Part shown: positions 1-46,438 of the stretch, in pieces
Layout: each line of letters starts with the position of its first letter
How positions within the stretch are numbered: position 1 is the stretch's first letter
Source of the DNA: Promerops cafer
Taxonomy: Eukaryota > Chordata > Aves > Passeriformes > Nectariniidae
Assembly (NCBI GenBank): GCA_013398275.1
Contig: VZSE01006607.1
Span: forward strand, 496,001 to 560,000
Direction of reading: 5' to 3'
DNA length: 64,000 nucleotides
The notes under the pieces: model-generated
What the model saw: the letters and a program-made list of their open reading frames with translations, nothing else
What the model was told of the DNA's origin: nothing
The model's database searches: none
Translations under genes and position numbers: made by a program

Positions 1-3000
1 CCAGTTCTGACAAGACTGTCTGTACAAGTAGCTTTGACTTCTTTTTCATTCACACAGTAATGAAACAAAAAAAACTTTTATTGCTCAAGATTTTTGAAAG
101 AAATAGTACTTCTGGATTTTTGGGAATCGCCTGGTAATTGTTCTGTACAGGTCAGAAACATTTAACCTAAATCCTGCAAGCTTCTAGTGTGAGTGTAATT
201 TTATTTTAGGATTGCACTGTAATTCTAGCAGGGTGATTTTTTTGTAGGGCTACAAGGTCCTTGCTGCTTTTTTACTGCAAGACACTACATAAATTGTAAC
301 CATGACAAGCCTGTGATACTCAGCAAGACTACTCACAGTTCCTGTCATTATAGGACACGTGAGACGTGGCAATTTATTAATAACTCAGCACTCCTAGGGG
401 GAAACAACCATCTGTTCTTTTTTATTTCCTCTTCTCAGGGATGACTGCCTTAACCTGGACATGGGGGGCAAGCACACATTCAAATCACGTTGCACTCAAG
501 CGAGATCTTTGCTTGGCCTCCTGGAAACTTTCAGTGTGTCATGAAGTCATCCTAGCCCAGGGCTCCAGTCCCCTTCCAAAGGGTCTGTGATCACAGGCTG
601 GGTATCACCAGGCTCATGGGGCCCATGTTTCCAATGATGAGAAATCAGTTCCTACTCTACTTGTCAAGAAATAAAGTGCCCAGGAGTGGGAAGGTCAAGG
701 ACAATCCATGGAACTGCTCTGTCTGCAGAGGAAGTTGTAGGGCTGAACCTCAAATATAGTTAGACCTGTAATTTTAGAAACATGTGGGGTAATAGGCCAT
801 CAAACAGTGACATTTGTTCTGAATTTCAGTCAAAAACATCACCTACATCACAAATCCCTCACCTCCATTCCTTGTAGCCTTCCAGTCTTGGGCTGCTGAA
901 TTTCCCATACAGGACACCAGTAGTTGTTTTCCAAAGAGCCAATGCATATCAAAAGAGAATTTATCAAACTTTTCATCAGCATTCAATTCTAAATATATTT
1001 TTAGACTATGGATACTTCCAAAAGTAGTGGAAGATGGACCTTTACATTAGTTCCAGTGAATTCTTTCATCTGTACATGTTTTAAGTAAAGAATCTTTTCT
1101 GCACTTAATAAATTATAAATTATTGCAGAAACACTTTACGGTGTTATTTTACCAGCAATTACTTTCTTAAAAAAAAAAAAAAGAATCCCAGGTTCTCAAG
1201 TTTCTAAGAAAATTGTATTTACTTGAACCATCTTGCATAGAAATAGCTTACTCGACATGGAAATTAGCTGAATAGGAAATTACTTTATAGAACCTTGTAA
1301 AATTCTGTGAACTTAACTCCAATTTAAAATTTGTTTTTCATTTGTTCAGTGTCAAAAAGGCAAGTAGTGCTGCCGTAGCAATTTGAATCTCTGCCTTGAG
1401 AAGCACAATCCAAGTTCTTGGGGCACGGTTTCCTCATTAGCCATTCTCCAAAGAACAAACTGACAATAATGGATTTAGTATTCCCAAGATATGCTGAGTG
1501 TACTTTACTGCTGTGCTGGGCACCTCTTCACCAAAAATCCTGTCATTTATCTGGGGAAGGAAGGCACTGCATGGTCAACTTGAAGGAGTTTATCACCATG
1601 ATGAATTTATTATCAGATTTTGAATTCAAAAAAGCAAGACGAACCTGAAATGACTCTACCTGCTATAAAATCCAGAGATGGAAAACAGATCAGGAATGAA
1701 ATCAACTCGCAGTTGTGAATGAATCTTTAGGTTAATTCTCAGCATAGAGTGCATGATTACAGAGTGATTTCCAAGGCCTTCTGTGTTCTCCTTGTCTTTA
1801 AGCAATTCTATCAACTATCAAAAACAAAATGAAGCCACAGCCTACCAGGAAGAATAGTTTTCTTCACAGGGAAGAATTTCATGTGCATTGTTCAAAGGGA
1901 AAGGATCAGGGAGGGGCCACATAAAGGATACTGCAGAAACAGATATTCCCTGGCTTTTATCAGTCCTCATGCACACCCTTCCCAGCAGATGTCCCCAAGT
2001 TTTAGTTCAGTGCTGAAAAACAAACTAAAACCATTATCTTTGTGGTGTCTTAAACTGAAGAGAATCCATCACTCATAGCCCAGAGAGATGACAAAGAATC
2101 TTCCCAGACAATTTAACCTACAAGCAAGTTTTACAAGACTCATCTACATTGAAACTAAAAACAAGAACAAGATGAACAGGCAGCAGGTAATTCTAATTTT
2201 AAGAGACTCATTTGACATAATGATAAGTTATCTTCAACTCTGTAATTTGTACAAATGCCACCAGAGAAAGACGAATGCTTTTCAAAACTATTTGCCTCTG
2301 CTTGAAAAGCAGCAGACCTGGCAAGTGAACCTTTCCCCTAAAAAAAATAAATCACAAACCACTGCAGCAAAACCAAGCAGAAAGCTAAAACCTGATCTAA
2401 GAGGAAGCCAGGACAGACCCAGGGAGAGAAGTACCTGATGACAAGGGTGACTTAAAGTAACAGTGATAAAATTGACTTCCAGACATTATTCGATCTCCAG
2501 ACCTATTTACAATTTATCTGCCTTTAACTCCTTGGAGAATAGAAGCAAATCTAAATATCTGCCATGGTACAGAACAAATGTGGGAAACTTCATCACAGAC
2601 ATGTATAGATGAAAGAACATCAGGAACTACAGAACACAGAAACTATAGATGGGTGTCAGTGAGGCTGTTTCTGGAATCACTGGGGTTAAATCAGAGGATG
2701 AGTTCCAAGTACCTGAGATCATCCTGACCAAGGCCTGACATGTTCACATAGCACAGTACAGGGCAGTACCAAGGCAAGCAATTAAGAGTGAGATAGTACA
2801 GCATAGACAAAAATGTAAAGCAGAATGTGTGGATACCTTTGGGGTCATCCTGATAAATGCAAAACTTATGTCCCTTAAATTCACATTTATTTTTTACTCC
2901 CTGGTCTAAATCATCTCAATGCCTAGACCTGCTGCTAAATCTCTGTTGCAACCTGGTTTTTCCTCATTTCTCCAAATGTCAAAGCAAATAATGCTCCAGT

Positions 3001-3846
3001 TTCCCTCCATTAGGGAGAAATATTTTAATATCAGCGGGAGAGTCCTTGGGTGCCCTGGTCACCATCACCACCAGGAGAGATGACAGCAAAGCAGAGAAGT
3101 TCTTTCCCTGGGAAAAGCAGTTTTGAGACCATTCAACAGTAACAGCCAAGAAGACTCTTTACCCTATATGCAACAGATTTATCTGCTTTTCTGATCTTAA
3201 GCACAGCCCCCCTGCTCCCCTGGCCCAAATGAGTGCAAGGACAGCAAGTGGGGACAAGAGGAGACAAGCCCAGATACCTTAGGTATAAAGATCAAACTTG
3301 CAAGCAAGGGAAATATCACATGAGACATTCCTATCTCCTCCAGAGCCCATTTCCATTTCTAAGGGAACAAGAAGGCTGACAGCCTCTACAATTAACACAC
3401 AGATGGGAAGAGATGATTCTGCTTCCTGCTCTTTGTACTGCTTCCCAGTAAAAATTCAGGGAAAGACCATTTCTTTCCTGCTGTGTGGGTCCTGTTAACA
3501 CTCTCGGTCTGGAGCTCCTCCTCTGGTCTGTCAGCACACAGGGGGCTGGAAAAGCACAGTGACAGAGGCTCATCCATGTGGGGATAAATGTCAGGAGAGA
3601 AGGGACAGCAAGGAGCCAGCAAGCAGCAGGCAGGAAATGCTGCATGGAATCACATCCCCAGGAATCTCCATGAGGTGAAATCAGAGCCTGTTATTAATCT
3701 ATCCAGACACCGAGACCCAGGAGCTGGAGCAAATCCGATTAAATTCCCACTGTACCAGTGGCTAGAAGCCAAGCAGGTCTTTCTTTTCTTTTGAATGGTG
3801 ACCCAAAGGATATTTCTGTCTGCTTCACTACATAAACACATTGCTT

Positions 3847-3870
3847 AAAAACAAAACAAAACAAAACAAA
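3847..3870 (+). repeat. AAAAC simple repeat
   Basis: Four to five consecutive AAAAC units followed by a short A-run. This is a low-complexity sequence of the kind left by slippage or by the tail of an old retroposon. No element body is recognisable next to it. Confidence 0.6.
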
Positions 3871-4810
3871 AAAAAGAAGAAGATTAAAAACATCAGGTGA
3901 GTTTTAGTATGGCAGTAAGGTCTTTTGAGATGCAACCCAAAGGGAGAAGAAAAACATAGTTATTTCCTAGCCTGGAGGGACTACAATAGTGGTGGAGAAA
4001 GCAGTCACCCTTCACCCTTCAACGTGGGATAGGAAGAGTTCTTGAACCGATTAAAGACAGCTAAACAGGGGTTAAAAGAAAATCCTTGCCGTGGGGAGTT
4101 TTGCAAAGCACAGGACAAGTAAACAAAACAGAACTTAAAGAAGAATAATCCCAATACAGCGGGACAACAGAGAAGGAAAAAAAAATAAACCTGGATTATT
4201 TAGGAGAGCTAAGTTTTATAATTCCCAGAAGTTGAAGAGAAGCCAAGCAGAGTGGCACAAAGTGACCAAGGAGCCCAATCCCCCCCTGCCCCGACCACCA
4301 GCTCAGCACCCTGCGAGCAGAGCTGGAACTGTGATAAGAAACTACTGAATGCTCCTTACCTGCCCTGGCCTTGATGGCTCTGGTGTTTGCCAAAGCTCTT
4401 TGAAAAACCAAATGCAAAAGACCAAAAAAGCCAATCAAACAAAACAAAGAGAAAAAGGAAAAAATGATAAATCAAAGCTAAACGACAAAAGAAACACAAC
4501 AGAGATGTTCCTTAAAAGCCAGCAGCAACACATATCAGCTGCCAGCCAAGCAGATCTTCCACCAGATGGAGATTTAAGGCATGTTTCGCTTGCCCTGTCA
4601 AGGGAGACGATTTCAGAGACTTCTTTAAAAGACAGCAATTCAGATTTTAAAAAATGAAATAAACCAAAACGTATCAGCGCTTTAAAGGTTAACGGTCTCT
4701 GCTGAACAACATGCGTTTATCCAACCACGTCCTAGAGTAGTTTTTTCAGCCCCGAGACCAATGAGCACAGCTAAGAGGAGGGCCTTGGGATGGTGGAGAG
4801 GCTGAGTTAC

Positions 4811-4894
4811 CCCCTCCCCTCTGCCTTCCCTCTCTCCACCTCCCCCTCCTTTTTTTTCCTTCTTTTCTATCTCTCTCTTTTTTTTTTTTTTTTT
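4811..4894 (+). repeat. Long polypyrimidine tract, about 84 bp
   Basis: The plus strand is nearly pure C/T, interrupted by only three purines, and ends in a run of 17 T. It lies about 770 bp before the GLRA1 start codon, at the edge of the CpG-rich block. Homopurine-homopyrimidine tracts near promoters can adopt non-B structure or exclude nucleosomes. Whether this one does is inference. Confidence 0.7.
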
Positions 4895-5492
4895 AGTTTA
4901 GTAAATTAATGCAGCAAGAAACTCCCAAGATCTGGCGAGTCCTAGCAGGGGAGAGAGGGCAGAGGGGAGATGAGATGCGTTAGGAGGACACTGAGCCACT
5001 TTCTTTCCGAGCACAATGGAAGTGCTTCCCAAGAAACTTCCCCTTCGCTCCCCTCCGCTCTAGCCCTGAGCAATGGGACACCTTCCCTACAGCAGCAATA
5101 ACTTATTCGGGAGGAAAATAGCCCAGGAAGCAGGAATCAACAGCAGCCAAACGGCGGGCAGGAAAGCGACACAACCGGGACTGCAGCACGGCTCCACACT
5201 GACAAATTCCTGTGGATGTAATTAGGAAGACACCCCGGCCAGCAGCGGAGATTAAACCCTGGGTTGTTGAGGGTCGTCGTCCCCCCCTCCCACCTCACCG
5301 CCAGCACCCTGATGGCAAACCTACACCCGCTGCGTCCGCCCCTGTCGCCAGCCTGATGTCCGGAGCGACATCCCGCTGAAGGGAGGGTTCCGTGCGGGCA
5401 GCCCGGAGCCCCGGCCCGGAGCAGCACTGCAGTGGCGGTGCCGGGGGCCCCGGCGGAGGAGGGACGAGCCGAGGCGGCGGCGGAGCGGCGGC

Positions 5493-5513
5493 GCCGCTGT
5501 CCGCGGTGCTGAG
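5493..5513 (-). promoter_or_regulatory. RE1/NRSE-like element (REST/NRSF binding site) in the GLRA1 promoter or 5' UTR
   Basis: Read on the minus strand, this 21-bp segment matches the textbook RE1 consensus at 18 of 21 positions. The core CAGCACCGCGGACAGCG is intact with canonical half-site spacing, and mismatches are at motif positions 1, 10 and 20. REST represses neuronal genes in non-neuronal cells through such sites. The location, 148 bp before the ATG of a neuron-specific receptor gene, fits that role. Binding itself is not shown by the sequence. Confidence 0.7.
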
Positions 5514-5660
5514 CGCGGCCGCCCGCCCGTGCCCCGCCGCGCCGGGGCTCTTTCGCTCTCCCCACCGCTTCTCCCCAAGTGCCCGGTTACTTTATTGGCC
5601 AACCCCACCGGCCCACCCCTCACGGAGTACAAAAAAAAAACAACAGCGAGAGCTGGAAAA

Positions 5661-41946
<36,286 letters not shown>

Positions 41947-42330
41947 GGGGAGGGGAGCAGCCGGGAGGGAGCGAGCAATCCTTTATATATGTGCAATAGC
42001 AATGCAGCAATGCATGAATTTAAGAATGCGGCAATATCTACTAAAAAACAAAAAAAAAATGGGGCGGGGGTCTGGGAGGGACTTTTAATCATGTGAACTG
42101 AGGGTATCTGGCACAGGGAGGAGAAAAGAAGCTCTTGATCTGGGGAGCGCAGGGGGGGAGTTAGTTTTACAGCATAGGAAGATGTGGATTGCTCCAGCAA
42201 TCCAAGCAGTGTAATATAGTAATATATATTCATGCTTAATTATAATGCAAAAAGAAAACAAAAGAAAAAAAAGACCAACAAAAAAAAATCTTTTTTTTAG
42301 GCTACTAACAGCTTAGATTCTCAAGTCACT
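41947..42330 (+). other. Proximal part of the GLRA1 3' UTR
   Basis: Follows the TGA directly. It is A/T- and purine-rich with several A-runs and AAAAC/AAAAG stretches near 42240-42300. No AATAAA lies within the first 2 kb of the stop codon, so the transcript either uses a variant signal or runs farther. Candidate canonical signals downstream are at 44012, 45626 and 46433. Confidence 0.5.
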
Positions 42331-44380
42331 GGAATGATTCATGATTCCATGTGCAGAAACTGCTGCAATTACGCTTTATCTGACTTTTGCTATAGAAAGG
42401 CCATTCCAGTCAAGCACGTGGGGGGAAAAAGCCCTAACAAAATGGGAAAAACACCTCAAGAAAATCATTCTGTGCTTCTCTAGGTTTTGCACTTTGAAAA
42501 CTGGATTGATAGGGAAACTTAAGAAAGAGGCTGTGGATTGCTGTTTATTTTATATATTTACTTTTTTTAGTCATGGGTTTGCCAATCAAACACTTTGTGA
42601 CTCTTGCATAGAGGAAAGCAAATACATTATCTCTCTCATCCCCACCAGAGAGCATCCAAAGGAAACCCAAGAAGGACATCAGGGCCTTCATCACAAATCA
42701 CAGGTACCTTCTGTCCTTTTAAACAACCTGGCAGGATTCAAGTCCCAGGAGGCAGAAATATTATTCAGAACACTAGAAATGATGAAGGATTTTTAAAATA
42801 GTTTTTTATTTGTTTGTTTGTTTTTTTCCAAACCCCTTTCTGCCATGTTTGTTTACAATGGGGGGATGGAAGCAATTGTATTTAAAATATAGAGAAAACA
42901 GGCATCTTAATGCCTTGTTTTGACAGGACCGGGCGTGTGGCAATACTGTCAGTAAGGGGGGTGGGGGGCAGGTGTGTACAGAGAGAGCAGCTTTTATTTT
43001 CTGACATTTCATAGCAGTTATATTAATAGTGAAGCTGGGCCAATGGGCCCAAAATTCTATTTTTGTATCTATTTTGGTGCTGCATTTACCTTGAACACGG
43101 ATGGGAAGATGGAGCAGGCTGCTTTGCCCCTCTCTGCTGCCTGGCAGAGAGATGGGGGAGGCTGGCACAGCTTGGTGGGGATGGGGAAAGAGGGGAGGGA
43201 GGTGGGAAGGGGTGAGCAAAGGGGTTTCTCTTTGCCCAAGAGGTAGCACAGGTTGGCATTGGTGTTTGGGGTGGGGAGAAATGTGCCAAACACCTCTAGG
43301 GTGTTACTTGAAAGCCTGGCTTGGGGCCAGTGGGCAAGCCAAGGGCTTGATGTCCCACTTGTCCCTCTGGGCCCCTGGGTGTGAGCTGGCTGCAGCACCC
43401 AGGGTGACTCCGTTGTGTTCATTTGCACTTTAGGGAGAGAGGTGAAAGAGAGCACGAAGGAAGAGACAATCAGTCTGCACTGAAGCACTTGGGGACAGGT
43501 CTGGGTTAGGCACCAAAAGAAGGCACAGAGAAAAGTGGCACCCACGGGGTGCATCCACTCTCCTCCCTCTCCTGCTCAGGATGGGAGCAGAGCTGAGCTG
43601 GGCTGAGCTGAGCTGGGCTGTGGATCTGCTGCTTGCCATGGGAACAGACAGGCTCCCTCCTGCAGAGGCTGGAATAGCTCACAGCAAAGTGCCCGGGGGC
43701 ACTGCCAGGTCCAGTCTGGCCCAGGTCAGCAGCACCCAAGCCTGGGATGGGAGGTTGAAGTCATGCTTAGCCATGGGTGTCCCAACCAGCACAGGAAGAA
43801 GCAGGTGAGAGGACAAGGGAGCCTGGGACCTGCCAGCTGTCCTGCACAGGGATGATGCCAGAAAGAGAAACACCAGAGAAAACACCAGGGCTTGCTGGGG
43901 CTGAGTAGAGGGATATCCATCTCTAGGGCTGCCAATTCAGCACCTGTCATCAGCACTAAAAACACTTTAGTTTAAGAGGAAAACAAAGGAAAAAAAACAA
44001 GGGAAGAAAGAAATAAAGGACAAAAATAGCAAGAGGGAAAAAGGGAGAAAAAAAGATTAAAACCACAGCCCTCACTGTGTGGACTAGGGCAAATGTTTTG
44101 GCAAAGGCCACTCAGTTTTCTGAGTCCCTTTGTACTGCTGAGACAGGGAAAAGTCACAAGGTCACGCAGGGGCATGAACCAGCACATCAGCCCTTTCCCT
44201 CCACTGGAGCAGCAGAAAACCTGTGGGCTGAGGGTTTCTCCTTCCCCTGGCAGACAGTGCTTTCCCAAGCAGGGAGATCTCAAGCAGAGGCATTATTTGA
44301 TGCTGGGACAAGGTCCCAGGCCTTGGCTGGAGCCCAAGTCTGCTGCTGGCTCTGGGTTTTTTTGCTGAATTATTGAACTC
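42331..44380. other. GLRA1 downstream DNA, possible continuing 3' UTR
   Basis: I recognise no gene. It includes a G-rich stretch (42950-43440) and a short GAGCT(G)-type pentamer repeat at about 43587-43621. The first AATAAA on the plus strand is at 44012-44017, inside a purine-rich low-complexity run, so it may not be used. Confidence 0.5.
43587..43621 (+). repeat. Short GAGCTGGGCT-type tandem repeat
   Basis: About three and a half imperfect pentamer pairs (GAGCTGAGCTGGGCT and similar) in tandem. It is a minor simple repeat with no assigned role. Confidence 0.6.
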
Positions 44381-44381
44381 T

Positions 44382-44450
44382 CCCCGCGCGCGCCAGGCCG
44401 GCTGCGCCAGCTGCGGTTTGCGATTGTTTCAAACGGCGTGTCCTTGTCTG
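44382..44450. promoter_or_regulatory. Isolated CpG cluster between GLRA1 and G3BP1
   Basis: A 70-bp island (CCCCGCGCGCGCC followed by GGCTGCGCCAGCTGCGG) inside CpG-poor DNA, flanked by GATTGTTTCAAACGGCG. It is far from either promoter and too small for a classical CpG island. Retained CpGs suggest constraint, for example an enhancer or insulator. No gene start is visible. Confidence 0.3.
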
Positions 44451-46432
44451 AGATGAAAGGCCAGTCCAGGGAATTTCCCTCCCTGCCCGGCAGCACAGCA
44501 GAGGCTTGGCAACCCACAAACCACAGCTCCTTCCTCATGCAGGTGAATGACCTCAAATTGCTGTCATTTGGGTAAAAATGTCCTGTCTCCATGCCTGGAC
44601 CTTGCACTTTGGAGTGGGGCGATCTGGCCGTGGGTTCACACACCTTCCATCCCCCCAGGCTACCTGGGATGGCTCTCCAGGCCACAGCAGGGCTGCAGGT
44701 TTCCTTCCTAAAGGAGCTGCCTGTAGGTCAACAAATCCCATGCACCCTGTTCCCATCTAGCTGAGTTGTGGTCCTACATCAAACCCAAACACCGAGGGCA
44801 GGAGCAGAGCGAGGAGGAGGAAGACATTTCCACCTCACTTCGTTCTGCTCCAGCTGTACATCAAAGAATCCCATGTTCATCCTAGACCTCCTGTGTGCAG
44901 ATGTCACAGCTACTGCTGCACTGGAGCTCCAGTGCCACTTCTTGGCACAGAATAAGGCTGGAGGAAGGCATGTAGGGATAAAAAATCATCAGAAGGTGCT
45001 GTTTCTTGCCCATACAGAAGCATTTCAGCTGCCAGTGGAGCCCATGGAAGTTTAGGGACTGAAATAAGAGCCACACTCTTACCAGCCTGCCTTGGCCTCC
45101 AGTTCAGCTTTGCCAAGCTCTGGGCACATTTGATGCTCACCATAAGCAGTGTTATTTTCTCTTCCTTAAGCAGCCAGTTTCCATTTGGGCCATTTTGCAC
45201 CCCAGGGCTGCCTGCAGGGTGACAGCGAGCAGCACTCACATCCCAACAGGAAACACACAGGAATCTTGGTGAAGGTGTGACAGTGCTGAGATAACTGTCC
45301 CAGGGATGTCCTGCCAGAGAGTTTCACCACCTAGACAAGACTTTAGACTGTCCTATGACCCCCTGGCAGGTCTGGATTGTTTTCAAAATCAAAGGTTTTT
45401 CTCCATCTGTACCAGGTTGTGTTTAGTCTCTGTATTGCAAAAGAACTTGTTTTGATAACTTATCTCATCTTTAAAGTAGGCTGCTTTAATGGTGCCAGCA
45501 ATTATGTTTATTAGTAGGAATGCACAGGGTTTGATATTGCAGGGTAACTTCCAGGCATATTGATGGAATTTAACTCCATAATTGTTATCTCTTCTTAAGA
45601 ATGAAGCTCAGAAGCAAAACCTCTGAATAAAACAGCAGTTGTCTGGCAGTAAAGAGAGAAAAATGAATCCTAATTCACTTGGCTTCTTTGGAAAAAGAGA
45701 GCTTTATCCCAAATATTATTTCCAGATGTTGCTGGAGACATCATGCTTTGTGAGCAGGAATTCTTTTTCCTTACACATAAATACAATTGTCCAGAATAAA
45801 AAACCACCAGCTTACTATATTTTGATCAGATAGAAGAGTTTCTTCCACTTTAATACCTGATCCATCTGGGATCCCAGTGCCATGGAAATCAGAGAGGTGC
45901 TGCAGAGGGTCCAGGACAGAGCAGTGAGCACGGGGGCTGCTGCAAACTGCAGAGTTCAGCCGTGGCCTTGGCCAAGCACCAGCTGCCTGGGAACACTCAG
46001 GTCATTCCCTCCATGGCTGTGGTGGTGCCCTAATTCTCCTGTCCTGGAAACCCTTGCTTGTCAGGCCTGGGGGACTTTGCTCCTAAAACCATCAAACAAT
46101 TTCAAATGTTGAATATTCTCACATCCTCTAAACAGGAACGTTTTTTGGCTTTGTTTTCCTCAGACTTTTCTGGGAGCTTTTTCCTATTCTTCTGAAGATC
46201 TTTCATTTTGCAAAGCAAAGACAATTCAAATTACACTGTTGGCTGCCCTTTATCTTGACTGTGATTCAAAGACTTCATTGCCCAATGCTGGTAGAAGAAA
46301 GATTAGAAGCATTTACAATGTATATTTATGAAAAGAAAGGAACACACGGAAGGAGAAAAGGCTGTTTTCAGTGGTGCCATATTTTTCACAGATTGTATAC
46401 AATCATATTTTTGTACTGTACTACCATTACTT

Positions 46433-46438
46433 AATAAA
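46433..46438 (+). terminator. Candidate distal polyadenylation signal for GLRA1 (AATAAA)
   Basis: A canonical AATAAA preceded by a T/A-rich stretch with TGTA elements (TTGTATACAATC, TTTTTGTACTGTAC), features typical of upstream polyadenylation elements. It is 4.5 kb beyond the stop codon, so use by GLRA1 is plausible but unproven. Confidence 0.35.

Larger units (their letters stand above)
1..5269. other. Intergenic DNA upstream of GLRA1, no gene recognised
   Basis: I see no coding exon here. The open frames are short, lack recognisable protein similarity and are not bounded by convincing splice sites. The stretch is AT-rich with few CpGs. It contains a short AAAAC repeat near 3847-3870 and a long pyrimidine tract at 4811-4894, just before the CpG-rich GLRA1 start. 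In mammals the DNA upstream of GLRA1 is also a gene-poor interval, so an absence of genes is expected. Confidence 0.6.

Noticed and set aside
45881..45965. Possible internal CR1 fragment (GTGCTGCAGAGGGTCCAGGA)
   Set aside because: Weak resemblance to the CR1 region around the GGAGCGGGTCCAGAG stretch, but it does not continue on either side.
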